Both the position numbers and the translations under genes were made by a program. DNA of 64,000 bases from Rhizobium sp. Root1212 (GTDB lineage Bacteria; Pseudomonadota; Alphaproteobacteria; Rhizobiales; Rhizobiaceae): NCBI RefSeq assembly GCF_001424985.1, contig NZ_LMDA01000022.1, positions 310,001 through 374,000 on the forward strand, read 5' to 3'. Under the pieces are notes generated by a model that saw only the letters and a program-made list of their open reading frames with translations, was not told the DNA's origin and searched no databases. Below, one piece after another: positions 9,564 to 18,625 of this stretch. Positions within the stretch are counted from its first letter, which is position 1; each line of letters begins with the position of its first letter.

Positions 9564-9914
9564 ATTAGTCTCCTGGACTGTTTCAACGAATAGGGCCACC
9601 GTTCGCAGACCCGGTCGGGTCAGCGGTGCAAGGTTTTCGATCCTGCCAGGAATGAGCCAAGCGCCGCTGCGTTGGCTCGGGTCAACTATGACTAGACTGT
9701 TCCATCCATGGCGGATTTCCTCCGGTGGCCTTTCCGGTTCGAAGGTTCCTTCTGACCGGATGCTTTATGGGTAACGCGGGTGAGAGGCCGTTCGTGTTCC
9801 CATGGGAACAGGCGAAAAAGCGGGAAATTTCGTCCGCGATGCAACACGGAATCGCGGATTGGCATCAGGAGATGCGGCGACTTACAGGTTTCGTCCGCCG
9901 GACTGCTGGCATGG
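9564..9914. other. Non-coding region upstream of the RTX gene
   Basis: About 350 bp between the RTX start and the bfr terminator. I find no convincing gene; short open frames here lack ribosome sites and typical codon use. It must carry the RTX promoter on the minus strand, but no strong -35/-10 pair is obvious. It contains a perfect 16-bp palindrome at 9795-9810. Confidence 0.5.
9795..9810. promoter_or_regulatory. Perfect 16-bp palindrome, candidate operator
   Basis: TGTTCCCATGGGAACA is a perfect inverted repeat without spacer, lying about 230 bp upstream of the RTX start. It has the size and symmetry of a dimeric regulator site. It is not a GTTC-N7-GTTC SOS box. The regulator is unknown. 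Confidence 0.4.
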
Positions 9915-9946
9915 AAAAGCCCGCCCAGCAGATGCCGGACGGGCTT
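9913..9946 (-). terminator. Terminator after bfr
   Basis: On the minus strand AAGCCCG (plus 9940-9946) pairs with CGGGCTT (plus 9917-9923), extended by two inner G-C pairs past a one-base bulge, and is followed by TTTTCC. It lies 20 bp beyond the bfr stop. Confidence 0.75.
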
Positions 9947-9966
9947 GGCAGACGTCTTTAAAAAAC

Positions 9967-10458
9967 TTATTCCGACTCGACCTGATTGGCCGGCGCCGAG
10001 TTGAGCTGGCCGTATTTCTCCGCACCGATCGACTTCAGGAGATCGAGCTGGGTTTCGAGGAAATCGATATGGCCTTCCTCGTCCATCAGCAGTTCCTCGA
10101 ACAGCTTCATGGAAACGTAATCGCCAGCCGCATGACAGATATCGCGGGAATTCTTGTAGGCCGTACGGGCATCGTATTCGCCGGCGAGGTCGGCTTCCAG
10201 CACTTCCTTGACGTTCTGGCCGATGCGCAGCGGCGCGACCGTCTGCAGGTTCGGATGGCCCTCGAGGAAGATGATTCGGGAAACCAGCTTGTCGGCGTGC
10301 TGCATTTCCTCGATCGATTCGGCGCGTTCCTTCTTGGCGAGCAGCGTAAAGCCCCAATCGTCGAGAAGGCGATAGTGGAGCCAATACTGGTTGACCGCAC
10401 CGAGTTCGAGATAGAGCGCTTCGTTAAGCTGCTCGATGACTTTTTTGTCGCCTTTCAA
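9967..10458 (-). CDS. bfr: Bacterioferritin
   Basis: A 163-residue haem-containing ferritin that oxidises and stores iron in the cytoplasm as a 24-mer. The N-terminal [20 protein letters not shown] segment, the EEMQHADKL segment (haem-ligand Met plus ferroxidase Glu and His) and [10 protein letters not shown] are intact, so both haem binding and ferroxidase activity are expected. The start is a TTG at 10458: it gives the usual [11 protein letters not shown] terminus and has AGGAG 8 nt upstream (plus 10467-10471), whereas the in-frame ATG at 10482 lies before that ribosome site. The first 35 bp overlap the end of bfd, so the two are probably translationally coupled. Confidence 0.96.
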   Translation of the reverse strand: MKGDKKVIEQLNEALYLELGAVNQYWLHYRLLDDWGFTLLAKKERAESIEEMQHADKLVSRIIFLEGHPNLQTVAPLRIGQNVKEVLEADLAGEYDARTAYKNSRDICHAAGDYVSMKLFEELLMDEEGHIDFLETQLDLLKSIGAEKYGQLNSAPANQVESE

Positions 10459-10735
10459 TGTCCGCTCTCCTGTTTTCTTCATGGAATTTTTTGAGGCGGC
10501 TCATGAAATCAAATATTTCGACGTCCGTCGAGTCACGGCCGGCATGATACTGCTCGGTCGTGCGGATGATGATGTCGATGACATTGGGGAAACAGCCGCA
10601 GCAACGGCCGCGCTTTTCCATCGCGTGGTAGACCTTCGCAGGCACGATCAGCTGCCAACAGTCTTCATCGAGAAGGCTGATGATCGTCTCTTCGATCTCT
10701 TTATCGGTGATATAATTGCAGCTGCAAACCAGCAT
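10424..10735 (-). CDS. bfd: Bacterioferritin-associated ferredoxin (2Fe-2S)
   Basis: A 103-residue protein whose N-terminal 60 residues match Bfd/BFD-like [2Fe-2S] domains, with cysteines at CSC (residues 4 and 6) and in the RGRCCGCFP block near residues 43-46. Bfd delivers electrons to the bacterioferritin haem to release stored iron. The protein is longer than the roughly 64-residue enterobacterial form; the extra C-terminal 40 residues are charged and helical. It is upstream of, and overlaps, bfr in the same transcription unit, which supports the functional pairing. An Irr/ICE-like element and a TTGACA -35 hexamer lie upstream. Confidence 0.92.
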   Translation of the reverse strand: MLVCSCNYITDKEIEETIISLLDEDCWQLIVPAKVYHAMEKRGRCCGCFPNVIDIIIRTTEQYHAGRDSTDVEIFDFMSRLKKFHEENRRADIERRQKSHRAA

Positions 10736-10773
10736 TCGTTCTGCCCGTCATACACAAAGCACTGAATTTTTTC

Positions 10774-10802
10774 ATAGAGCAAAAGAGGATATTTATTGTC
10801 AA
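10774..10802 (-). promoter_or_regulatory. Candidate promoter of bfd-bfr
   Basis: On the minus strand a perfect TTGACA (plus 10797-10802) is followed after 17 nt by CTCTAT (plus 10774-10779), about 40 bp upstream of the bfd ATG. The -35 is strong and the -10 weak. Confidence 0.5.
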
Positions 10803-10836
10803 CTAAAAATCCCCACATGGATTTTCCCGGCATCGA

Positions 10837-10852
10837 TTAGATCGATTCTAAA
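10837..10852. promoter_or_regulatory. Iron-control-element-like inverted repeat (Irr-type)
   Basis: TTAGATCGATTCTAAA contains the inverted arms TTAGA and TCTAA around five bases, and the half-site ATTCTAAA matches the rhizobial ICE motif bound by Irr. It lies about 100 bp upstream of bfd and 35 bp upstream of the proposed -35. Iron-storage genes are known Irr targets in rhizobia. Binding here is inferred. Confidence 0.45.
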
Positions 10853-11026
10853 CTTGATAGAAAACATCGTGTTTTCATTTGCTTATGGAAAAGCGGCTGG
10901 CAAATTCACCTCCCTGATCTCCATCGACTCACCGTTTCTTGATCGAAAGAATTTCTACACGTTTTGTTACAGCGCCATGGGCCACCCGCTTTAGAGCGCC
11001 GATTTGCCCGTTTATCCCTGTCGCCA

Positions 11027-14000
11027 TCAATGGAAATTGCGTCCTTTCGGCATGACGGCGGCAGGCGCATCGGCGGGGATGATACGTGGGGTCCGTTTCT
11101 GCAGGGATTGCCCGGTTGCCTCATCCGCTTTCCGGCCGTCAGGGTCCCCGATGGGTGACGGATCGAGAAGCAAGCCGAGCATGGGCGTCAGGTCTTCCAT
11201 GTGCTCGGCCACGACGTGCTGCACGCCGTCCTGGCTTTGCAGCTTGCCGGTTATCTTCACCAACCGTGCCCCGAGCACGATCGTCCGGTAGCGGCCGAAG
11301 GTCGCTTTCCAAACGATAGCATTGGCGATGCCGGTTTCGTCCTCCAGCGTCATGAAGATCACGCCATTGGCCGAGCCCGGCCGCTGACGCACCAGCACGA
11401 TGCCGGCAATCGTCACGCGGCGGCCATTCGCGACAGTAAGAAGATCCCGGCTTGCCAGGATGCCCATCCGCGACAGCCTGTCCCGCAGGAACGAGACCGG
11501 ATGCCCCTTGAGCGACAAGGTCAGATGGCGGTAATCCTCGATCACCTCCTCGCCAGGCGGCATGGCCGGAAGCCTGGTGTCCGGCTCGCACTGCAGGTCT
11601 TCATGGCCGGCCATCTCGAAAAGCGGCAGTTTTTCGGCCGCACTTTTCCCGTCGAGCGCCCGCACGGCCCAGAGCGCCTGTCGCCGCGAAAGCCCGAGGG
11701 AGCGAAAGGCATCCGCATCCGCCAGCCGCTCGATCGCGGCCCGCTCGAGACCCGATCTCAACCAGAGTTCGCGGATCGACGCGTAGCCTTGGCCGCGGCA
11801 GGTGACGAGCCTTCCCATATCGTTTTCGGAAAGGCCGGTGACCAGGCGAAAGCCGAGCCGCAGGGCATGGCCCGTGCGAATGACGCCGGCCATGTTCTCG
11901 TGTCGGCAATCGATGGCTTCGGGATTGAAAGGGGCCTTTTCGAGCAGCGTGTCCCAGCCCGAAGAATTGACATCCACCGGCCGGATCTCGACGCCGTGCT
12001 CGCGCGCGTCGCGCACCAGCTGGGCCGGCGGATAAAAGCCCATCGGCTGGGAATTCAGGAGGGCCGCGCAGAAGACATCCGGATAATAGGCTTTGACCCA
12101 GGAGGACGCATAGACCAGCAGCGCGAAAGACTGGGCGTGGCTTTCGGGAAAACCATATTCGCCGAAACCTTCGATCTGCTTGAAGCAGCGCTCGGCGAAC
12201 TCCCGTTCGTATCCCCTCTTAACCATGCCGCCGACCATATCCTGCCGGAAGGAATCGATGGTGCCGGTTCGCTTGAAGGTGGCCATGGAGCGGCGCAGCC
12301 GATCGGCCTTGGCAGGCGAAAACCCGGCCGCGGTGATCGCGATCTGCATGGCCTGCTCCTGAAACAGGGGCACGCCCAATGTCCGCGCCAGAATGGGACG
12401 CAGCTCTTCCTTCGGAAAAGGCGTTCTATATCCGGGCTTGCGCGCCGCTTCGCGCTGCTTGAGATAGGGATGGACCATGTTTCCCTGGATCGGCCCCGGC
12501 CGGACGATCGCTACTTCGATCACCAGATCGTAGAATTTTCGGGGCCTCAGCCGCGGCAGCATGCTCATTTGCGCCCGGCTTTCGATCTGGAAGACGCCGA
12601 TCGTATCGGCCCGGCAGATCATGTCGTAGACTTCCTTTTCATCCGGGTGCGTGGCATTGCCGAGATCGGCGAGCGTCTTGGTGACGCCGTAATGGCTCTT
12701 CAGCAGCTCGAAAGCCTTGCGCATGCAGGTCAGCATGCCCAGCGCCAGAACATCGATTTTCAGGATGCCGACACTGTCGAGATCGTCCTTGTCCCATTCG
12801 ATCATGTAGCGGTCGGGCATCGCCGTCTTCATGATCGGCACGACCTCGTCGAGCCGGTCGCGGGTGATGACGAAACCGCCGACATGCTGGGTCAGGTGCC
12901 GCGGAAAGCCCATCAGCGTCGAGGCATGATGCAGCACATTCCGTGTGGTGGGATCGGCGATATCGAGGCCGGCGGCGCGTGCATCCGCATCCGTCAGCTT
13001 TTCCGTCCACCAGCCGCTGACCGCATGGGAAATCGCCGACTGCACATCCTCGGAAAGATCGAAAGCCTTGGCGACTTCGCGGCCGGCCGAGCGGCTGCGA
13101 TAGGTGGTCACGCCCGCCGTCAGGCCGGCATGGGCGATGCCATAGGTCTTGTAGATATACTGAATGACCTCCTCGCGCCGCCCGTGCTCGAAATCGACAT
13201 CGATATCCGGCGGCTCGTCGCGATCCATCGAGAGAAAGCGATCGAAGAGCAACGTGCTTTTGCCGGGATCGACCTCAGTGATCTCAAGGCAATAGCAAAT
13301 GACTGAATTGGCCGCCGAGCCGCGGCCTTGGCAAAGGATCTTGAGTTCATGGCGAGCATGCTTGACGATCTTGTAGACCGTGAGGAAGTAGGGGGCGTAC
13401 TTCTTCTCCTTGATCAAATCCAGTTCGTATTTAATCTGGCCCAGAACCTTTCCGCGAATGCCTTCCGGATAGCGTTCGGCAGCCCCCTCATAGGTTAAGC
13501 GCTTGAGGGTCTCGAAGGGGTGTTCGCCATTGATGCTTTCGTCGGGATAATTGTGGCTGATCTCTTTCAGTGAAAAAGACAGCCGGCTAAAAAATGCTAC
13601 CGTATTGGTGACCGCCTCGGGATAACGGCGCAGGAGCCGGGCCATTTCCTTTCCCTGCTTCAGGTGCCGTTCGGCATTGGCGGAGAGGCGAAAACCCGCC
13701 TTTGCGATCGGTACACCGTCGCGGATGGCGGTCACGATATCGGAAAGCGGGCGGCGGGTCGGACCATGGTAGAGCGGCTGGTTGGTCGCGATCAGGGGAA
13801 GACGATGCTTGTCCGCAAGCTGGGCAAGATGCGCGAAAACCAGCGCATCCCGCCCGTCATAGGCTGGAGAAAGCGCGATCCAGAGCGTCTTGGGAAAGCG
13901 CTCCCGGATTTGCCGCACATGATCATCCAGCTCTTCGAAACCCGATGTTTCAAGCACGGCGGGGGCATGGGGGGCGATGGCCAGCATGATCCCGTCGCCC

Positions 14001-14425
14001 CATTCGATGAGATCGGACAGATAGAGGATGCAGGAACCCTTCTCGGTTCGCAGGTTTCCGGCACTCAGCAATCGGCAGAGGTTTCCCCATCCCCGTCGGT
14101 CCTGCGGAAAGGCGAGGATATCCGGCGTACCATCCGAAAAGACCAGCCGGGCACCCGGCTGAAACTGGCCGACAGGTTTGAGGGGCGGGCCTTCCGCTTT
14201 TTCCTTCTCAGTCCGGGCGTCGGGATTTCTGTATTTCTCATCGAGCACCTTCAGCTGCCGCCAGGCCCGAACGACGCCGGCGACGGAATTGCGATCGGCA
14301 ATGCCGAGGCCCGCAAGGCCAAGGGCCGAAGCCGCCATCACCATTTCCTCCGGATGGGAGGCCCCTTCCAGAAAGGAGAAATTGGTGCGCGCGGCGATCT
14401 CGCAATAGGCGATCCCCGCGCTCAT
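11027..14425 (-). CDS. dnaE2: Error-prone DNA polymerase DnaE2 (ImuC)
   Basis: A 1132-residue C-family polymerase, the catalytic member of the damage-inducible ImuA-ImuB-DnaE2 translesion system. It shows an N-terminal PHP domain ([21 protein letters not shown]), the palm region with GRGSAANS and the [19 protein letters not shown] block containing catalytic aspartates, a finger region and a C-terminal OB fold ([13 protein letters not shown]). Length matches DnaE2 rather than replicative DnaE1. The start overlaps the imuB stop by 4 bp (ATGA), so translation is coupled. It is third in the imuA-imuB-dnaE2 operon and should be controlled by the LexA box upstream of imuA. Confidence 0.96.
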   Translation of the reverse strand: MSAGIAYCEIAARTNFSFLEGASHPEEMVMAASALGLAGLGIADRNSVAGVVRAWRQLKVLDEKYRNPDARTEKEKAEGPPLKPVGQFQPGARLVFSDGTPDILAFPQDRRGWGNLCRLLSAGNLRTEKGSCILYLSDLIEWGDGIMLAIAPHAPAVLETSGFEELDDHVRQIRERFPKTLWIALSPAYDGRDALVFAHLAQLADKHRLPLIATNQPLYHGPTRRPLSDIVTAIRDGVPIAKAGFRLSANAERHLKQGKEMARLLRRYPEAVTNTVAFFSRLSFSLKEISHNYPDESINGEHPFETLKRLTYEGAAERYPEGIRGKVLGQIKYELDLIKEKKYAPYFLTVYKIVKHARHELKILCQGRGSAANSVICYCLEITEVDPGKSTLLFDRFLSMDRDEPPDIDVDFEHGRREEVIQYIYKTYGIAHAGLTAGVTTYRSRSAGREVAKAFDLSEDVQSAISHAVSGWWTEKLTDADARAAGLDIADPTTRNVLHHASTLMGFPRHLTQHVGGFVITRDRLDEVVPIMKTAMPDRYMIEWDKDDLDSVGILKIDVLALGMLTCMRKAFELLKSHYGVTKTLADLGNATHPDEKEVYDMICRADTIGVFQIESRAQMSMLPRLRPRKFYDLVIEVAIVRPGPIQGNMVHPYLKQREAARKPGYRTPFPKEELRPILARTLGVPLFQEQAMQIAITAAGFSPAKADRLRRSMATFKRTGTIDSFRQDMVGGMVKRGYEREFAERCFKQIEGFGEYGFPESHAQSFALLVYASSWVKAYYPDVFCAALLNSQPMGFYPPAQLVRDAREHGVEIRPVDVNSSGWDTLLEKAPFNPEAIDCRHENMAGVIRTGHALRLGFRLVTGLSENDMGRLVTCRGQGYASIRELWLRSGLERAAIERLADADAFRSLGLSRRQALWAVRALDGKSAAEKLPLFEMAGHEDLQCEPDTRLPAMPPGEEVIEDYRHLTLSLKGHPVSFLRDRLSRMGILASRDLLTVANGRRVTIAGIVLVRQRPGSANGVIFMTLEDETGIANAIVWKATFGRYRTIVLGARLVKITGKLQSQDGVQHVVAEHMEDLTPMLGLLLDPSPIGDPDGRKADEATGQSLQKRTPRIIPADAPAAVMPKGRNFH

Positions 14426-15999
14426 GCGAAAATTCCATGCACGAACCAGCGCGGCTGCGCGCTGTCACCGTAAAAGCCCTCGCGGTAGATCCAGAAACGA
14501 TAGCCCTGCTCGTCCTCGACGCGAAAATAATCCCTGACACGATCACCTTCCAGACTGCTCCACCATTCCGGTTCGATCCGCTCCGGGCCTTCGCTGCGGG
14601 TCATGCGGTGCAAGGCGCGCCGCCAACGGAAACTGCCGGGCGGACCATCGGGAACCTCACTGGCAAACGCCTCCATCGGCTCGGGAGACTTAAGGAGCCG
14701 GAGCGGCCGGTCTGTCGCGGGGAGGGCGGCTTCGACGGCCTTCCCCGCCCGGATATGGTCCGCAGCCGGCACGGCGAGAGCGGCTTTTTCGGGAATATGG
14801 CTTTCCTGAAGATGGAAGCCGTTGAGGCAATCCGGCCCTAGCCGGGCCGCTACCCGGTCGATGAAATCAGGGAGGGATGTCTCGCTCTGTTCCTTACCGG
14901 CAAAATCGCCCTGGCGCATGCTGAAATCTTCATGGTTCAGCACGTTCAGGCGCAGGATTTCGAAGCCGAAACCGGCATCGAGATCGTCATGTATGGCAGT
15001 CAGGCGTTCCGTGAACAGCTGGCCGATACGCGCTGGATCGCGCAAGGGCTGGGAGGCGCCGACGACGAGGCGCAGGACCTTGCCATCGACGCGGAACAGC
15101 ACCAACTCGAACAACCGGCCGCCGGCACCGCGGGCTTCCAGTCCCGGCTTCAGGGAGGCGGCGAGCCGGCCGGCGAGATGAAGGACATCGTCCTGCGAGA
15201 CGATCGGCTCGGCCAGCCGCCGTTCCGCCGAAAGACTGGCGATGGCCCGCCGGGGAGAGATCGGCTCTTCCTCATAGCCGAGTGCCTGATCGAGCCGCTG
15301 CATCAGCCGGATGCCGAACCGCCGCACCAGCGGCGCCCGTGGGGCCGTGGCGAGATCGCGGATGCGTTTCAGGCCGAGCTTGCTCAAGGACGCGACGAGG
15401 TCCGTCTCCAGCCGCAAGGCCTGAATGGGAAGGGGCATCAGGATATCGCGCGGATCATCGCCGATGACACCGCCACGCCCGAAATGGGCGACCGCCCAGG
15501 CAAGGCCGGGCGAAGAGGCAATTGCTCCGCGAACGTCAAAACCCATATGAAAGAGGCGCGAGAGGACATCGTTCAGCAGGGCTTCCTCGCCGCCGAACAG
15601 ATGGGTGCAGCCGGTGATATCGAGAAACAGGCCGTCATCGGCATCCTGCGCGACGAGCGGGGTATAACGATCACACCAGTCGGCAATGGACAGCAGCAGG
15701 TCGCGGTCCCCAGCCGGGTTTTCCTCGGCGATTTCCAGTTGCGGGTAAAGCGCGCGCGCCTCGGTCAGCCCCTGATGCCGGCGCAGGCCAAGCGCTTCTG
15801 CCTTCTCATCCAGTGCAGTGAGCCGCAGCGTATTGTCGTAGCGGCCGACGCAGGCAATCGCCGGGACGTCAGGACGCCCGGTCGAACGCCAGGACGGTCC
15901 CCATTTGCTGCGGGCGATCCGGTCCGTGGGCAGATGCGGAAAGCCGAGCGCCAGAATGCGTAAGTGTTTCGTCCGGGATAACAGCAAATCGGCGGTCAT
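14422..15999 (-). CDS. imuB: Y-family polymerase-like mutasome protein ImuB
   Basis: A 525-residue DNA-polymerase-IV-like protein acting as the hub of the mutasome, linking DnaE2 to the beta clamp. The N-terminal [10 protein letters not shown] replaces the catalytic Asp motif of active Y-family enzymes, and [14 protein letters not shown] stands where a catalytic S-x-DE would be, so it is probably not a polymerase, as known for ImuB. The ATG at 15999 has GGAG 10 nt upstream and lies 131 bp inside the 3' end of imuA in another frame. The LPTDR block falls within this overlap, so the start cannot be moved far downstream. Its stop overlaps the dnaE2 start by 4 bp. Confidence 0.94.
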   Translation of the reverse strand: MTADLLLSRTKHLRILALGFPHLPTDRIARSKWGPSWRSTGRPDVPAIACVGRYDNTLRLTALDEKAEALGLRRHQGLTEARALYPQLEIAEENPAGDRDLLLSIADWCDRYTPLVAQDADDGLFLDITGCTHLFGGEEALLNDVLSRLFHMGFDVRGAIASSPGLAWAVAHFGRGGVIGDDPRDILMPLPIQALRLETDLVASLSKLGLKRIRDLATAPRAPLVRRFGIRLMQRLDQALGYEEEPISPRRAIASLSAERRLAEPIVSQDDVLHLAGRLAASLKPGLEARGAGGRLFELVLFRVDGKVLRLVVGASQPLRDPARIGQLFTERLTAIHDDLDAGFGFEILRLNVLNHEDFSMRQGDFAGKEQSETSLPDFIDRVAARLGPDCLNGFHLQESHIPEKAALAVPAADHIRAGKAVEAALPATDRPLRLLKSPEPMEAFASEVPDGPPGSFRWRRALHRMTRSEGPERIEPEWWSSLEGDRVRDYFRVEDEQGYRFWIYREGFYGDSAQPRWFVHGIFA

Positions 16000-16771
16000 G
16001 GGGGTTCCACTCCAAGAGAAGGGAAAGGGGAGCCGGGCTTCGGCTTTTTTCGAGGGTCAGGCGGAAAACGGGATTGCCGATGCTGCCTTCGAGTTGCCCG
16101 CCGCCGGCCAGAAGGCGAGGGCGGGCAGGGGCGGGCTCGGCGAGAAACCGGCAGGCGGCACTGCTTGCCTCTTCCTCACCGCCTTCGCGCAGCAAGAGAA
16201 GGGGCTTGCCCGCGGCCTTGGCCTTCAGGCTGAGACGGCGGCTTTCCGTCAGACCGAAATGGGCCGGATTGCCCCGAACCTCGAAAATAACGGCGCAGAA
16301 GGCGCCGCTTTCCATCGCGGCCTCGGCCAGCCAGAGCGCATCGTCGAGCTTGCGCGGCGCCGCATGAAAAAAGCCGTGCCGTGCAAGGCCGAAATGAATG
16401 AGGCCGACGGCATGGGGCAGGCCCGCTTCCATCGTTCCCACCGTATCGCCGATCCACAGAACCGGGGCGAGGGACCGGCCGGAGCGCACCTTCTCCTCGG
16501 CCTGCATGCGAGCCGCCAAAGCGGTGGTGAAACCGCTGGCGGCACCGGCATCCACCAGAAGCCGGCAGCGGATTTCGCTCAATCCCTGTAGCGGAATGCC
16601 GCCGCCCAGCGCCTCATCGAGGCTATCGACGCCGAGGCTGAGGTGACGGACGGTTTGCGTATCGTTGCGAAGCGGCGTTTCCGAGAGATCGGGCACGGCT
16701 TTGCCTTCCAGCCGTGCGATCGTTTCACGGAGCGTAAAAAGCCGCTCACGCGCCATGGCCGTGCCAACCAT
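15869..16771 (-). CDS. imuA: ImuA, RecA/SulA-like mutasome protein
   Basis: A protein of about 300 residues distantly related to RecA. The HLSLGVDSLDEALGGGIPLQGLSEI segment aligns with the RecA/ImuA core, but the Walker A motif is degenerate. It interacts with RecA and ImuB in SOS translesion synthesis. The ATG at 16771 is chosen because GGAG lies 5 nt upstream; a TTG at 16783 and an ATG at 16756 are alternatives. It is first in the operon. A perfect LexA box begins 20 bp upstream of this start, so the transcript leader must be very short or the operator sits over the start site. The C-terminal end shares 131 bp with imuB. Confidence 0.92.
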   Translation of the reverse strand: MVGTAMARERLFTLRETIARLEGKAVPDLSETPLRNDTQTVRHLSLGVDSLDEALGGGIPLQGLSEIRCRLLVDAGAASGFTTALAARMQAEEKVRSGRSLAPVLWIGDTVGTMEAGLPHAVGLIHFGLARHGFFHAAPRKLDDALWLAEAAMESGAFCAVIFEVRGNPAHFGLTESRRLSLKAKAAGKPLLLLREGGEEEASSAACRFLAEPAPARPRLLAGGGQLEGSIGNPVFRLTLEKSRSPAPLSLLLEWNPHDRRFAVIPDETLTHSGARLSASAHGPDRPQQMGTVLAFDRAS

Positions 16772-16791
16772 GACGGTCTCCAATTCAGATT

Positions 16792-16806
16792 GTTCCTGTT
16801 ATGTTC
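16792..16806 (-). promoter_or_regulatory. LexA operator (alphaproteobacterial SOS box)
   Basis: On the plus strand GTTC (16792-16795), seven bases, then GTTC (16803-16806): a perfect GTTC-N7-GTTC direct repeat, the LexA site of alphaproteobacteria. A TTGACT hexamer (minus strand, plus 16833-16838) upstream could be the -35, placing the operator over the start of transcription of imuA-imuB-dnaE2. Confidence 0.9.
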
Positions 16807-16935
16807 CTATTGATTCCAGAGCTGCCCGAAAGAGTCAACGACTGAATCTTGTGAATTTATTCCTTTGTCGCCGCAAGCACCGATGCTCTCGAAAAAACCG
16901 GGCAAAATGCTATATGAAGAGCACAAGGAGACTTC

Positions 16936-17367
16936 ATGGCCAATATAGACCAGACCGGCGACTGGCGGGAACGCCACGCGCCGACGATCAGCACCTTCGA
17001 ATCCCTCACCCAGGAGGCCTACAGCCACCTGCCGGATGAATTCCGCACGCTTGCGACCAATCTCATCATCGCGATCGAGGATTTTCCGAGCGACGAGGTG
17101 TTCGATGACATGGCGCTTGAAACGCCCTTCGATCTCTTGGGGCTATTCGAAGGCCGCGGCATCACCGAGCGTTTCACCATGGAAACCGGCGAGATGCCGA
17201 ACCGGATCACGCTCTATCGCCGCCCTATCATCGATTACTGGGCGGAAAACGACGAGACGCTGGGCGATATCATCACCCATGTCCTGATCCACGAGATCGG
17301 CCATCATTTCGGACTTTCGGATGACGATATGGAGCGGATCGAAGCGAGCGTGGAACACGCGCATTGA
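16936..17367 (+). CDS. Zincin-like metallopeptidase family protein
   Basis: A 143-residue soluble protein of the minimal zincin-like family (PF06262 type). Near the C terminus the helix VLIHEIGHHFGLSDDDM carries the HExxH zinc site with a following acidic stretch. The N-terminal portion (ESLTQEAYSHLPDEF, then a strand ending in ITLYRRPI) is typical of the family. No signal peptide is visible, so it should be cytoplasmic. It runs opposite to the imu operon, and the SOS box region lies between the two. No substrate is known for the family, and it may not be a true peptidase. Confidence 0.85.
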   Translation: MANIDQTGDWRERHAPTISTFESLTQEAYSHLPDEFRTLATNLIIAIEDFPSDEVFDDMALETPFDLLGLFEGRGITERFTMETGEMPNRITLYRRPIIDYWAENDETLGDIITHVLIHEIGHHFGLSDDDMERIEASVEHAH

Positions 17368-17372
17368 AAGCG

Positions 17373-17396
17373 GATGGCGCGGTTAGCCGCGCCATC
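17373..17396. terminator. Hairpin in convergent gap
   Basis: A perfect 10-bp stem (GATGGCGCGG with CCGCGCCATC) and a TTAG tetraloop, between the convergent zincin and DUF1737 genes. There is no strong T-run on either side, so it may act mainly as an RNA 3' end stabiliser or a weak bidirectional terminator. Confidence 0.6.
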
Positions 17397-17406
17397 GCAG
17401 GAGCGA

Positions 17407-17613
17407 TTATTGCTCCGAGAGCTTCATGTCGGGATGATAATCCTTGCCCTCGACGTCCTTGACGATCGCCTGGCCGGTCATCGGCTGGCCGGTCTGGCTG
17501 TTGAAGGACAGCGCCGGCGAGCCATGCAGCGACCAGCCCTTGTTCAGCGCGTCGGTGACGCGGTGGCAGAAGGCGGCGTCATCGGTGCCGGTAAGGAAGC
17601 GGTAGAGTTTCAT
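17407..17613 (-). CDS. Small DUF1737-type protein
   Basis: A 68-residue soluble protein beginning MKLYRFLTGTDDAAF and containing a GWSLHGSPAL segment, the pattern of the uncharacterised DUF1737 family. Its ATG overlaps the stop codon of the upstream CitE-like gene by 4 bp, so the two are coupled. That suggests a role linked to the lyase, for example stabilisation or regulation, but nothing in the sequence proves it. It ends at a hairpin shared with the convergent zincin gene. Confidence 0.75.
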   Translation of the reverse strand: MKLYRFLTGTDDAAFCHRVTDALNKGWSLHGSPALSFNSQTGQPMTGQAIVKDVEGKDYHPDMKLSEQ

Positions 17614-18518
17614 GCGGGATTGTCCTTGTTTTGCATGGCATCCGCCTTGGCGGCGGTTTTCAGGGCCTGGTCGAGATGCAGACGCTCGACCATGCGGCCA
17701 TCGAGATTGATGACGCCCTTGCCGGCGTTTTCCGGCCGGGCGAAGGCGTCGATGATCGCAGCCGCTTCAGCCGCAGCTTCCGACGTGACCCCGAAAGCGC
17801 GGTTGGCGATTTCGATCTGGGCGGGGTGGATCAGCATCTTGCCGTCGAAACCCATGTCACGGCCCTGGCGGCATTCGGCATCGAGCCCATCGGCATCGCG
17901 GAAATCGTTATAGACGGAATCGATGATATCGAGGCCGCAGCTGCGCGCCGAAAGCAGGATCTGCATCAACCAGGAAACCAGATAGGGCCGGCCGGGCAGG
18001 GCAGGAACGTTGGTTTCCTTTCGCAGGTCGTTGAGGCCGGGCACGAAACAATCGAGCCGGCCGCCGGAGGTGCGGCCGGTTTCGGCGATCGCGGCGGCAT
18101 TGAGCACGCCCCGCGGCGTCTCGATCATCGCCCAGAGGCGAAGACTGTCCGGCGCATCGTTTTCGGCGAGAAGATCGGCAGCGAGCTGGATATCGGCGGG
18201 ACTTTCCACCTTGGGCAAGAGGATCGCATCCGGCTGCAGCCGGATCGCGTCCAGCAAATCCTCTTCGCCAAAGGGCGTCTTGAGGCTGTTGATGCGAATG
18301 ACGATCTCGACGCCGGCCGGCCGGGATTTTTCGAGATGCGCTACGAGCATCTCGCGGGCCTCGGCTTTCCTGTCGGTCAGCACGGCGTCTTCCAGATCGT
18401 AGATCACGCCATCGCAGACAAGCGAGGCGATCTTCCCCAGCGCCCGTTCGTTGTCGGCGGGAACGCAGAGCACGGAGCGGCGCAGGCGGGCAGGATGGCG
18501 GGGATCAGGAAAACTCAT
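17610..18518 (-). CDS. HpcH/HpaI aldolase / citrate lyase beta-type CoA-ester lyase
   Basis: A 302-residue TIM-barrel enzyme of the CitE/malyl-CoA lyase-like family. RRSVLCVPADNERAL near the N terminus, the acidic VIYDLEDAVL (a metal-binding Glu/Asp region), EIVIRINSL and LPKVESPADI are family signatures, with a C-terminal GKMLIHPAQIEIAN. It probably cleaves or forms a (S)-malyl- or citramalyl-type CoA thioester; the exact substrate cannot be read from the sequence. The ATG at 18518 is chosen because the longer frame to 18599 adds non-conserved residues. No clear ribosome site is visible. It is co-transcribed with the DUF1737 gene downstream. Confidence 0.85.
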   Translation of the reverse strand: MSFPDPRHPARLRRSVLCVPADNERALGKIASLVCDGVIYDLEDAVLTDRKAEAREMLVAHLEKSRPAGVEIVIRINSLKTPFGEEDLLDAIRLQPDAILLPKVESPADIQLAADLLAENDAPDSLRLWAMIETPRGVLNAAAIAETGRTSGGRLDCFVPGLNDLRKETNVPALPGRPYLVSWLMQILLSARSCGLDIIDSVYNDFRDADGLDAECRQGRDMGFDGKMLIHPAQIEIANRAFGVTSEAAAEAAAIIDAFARPENAGKGVINLDGRMVERLHLDQALKTAAKADAMQNKDNPA

Positions 18519-18625
18519 GGGACTTTTGTGCCCGGCTTTCGCCATTTTCGCAAGGCAGTGATGGTAACGGCTCTTGCAAGGCCGGGCACGCCATCCCACA
18601 TCTGCGGTAACGAAAGGTGATGAAC

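Noticed and set aside
10716..10994. 92-residue plus-strand frame in the bfd upstream region
   Set aside because: It overlaps the bfd promoter and ICE-like element, is AT-rich with atypical codon use, and has no ribosome site.
11201..13306. 701-residue plus-strand frame inside dnaE2
   Set aside because: Antisense of a clear, full-length DnaE2 with all motifs; no recognisable domain.
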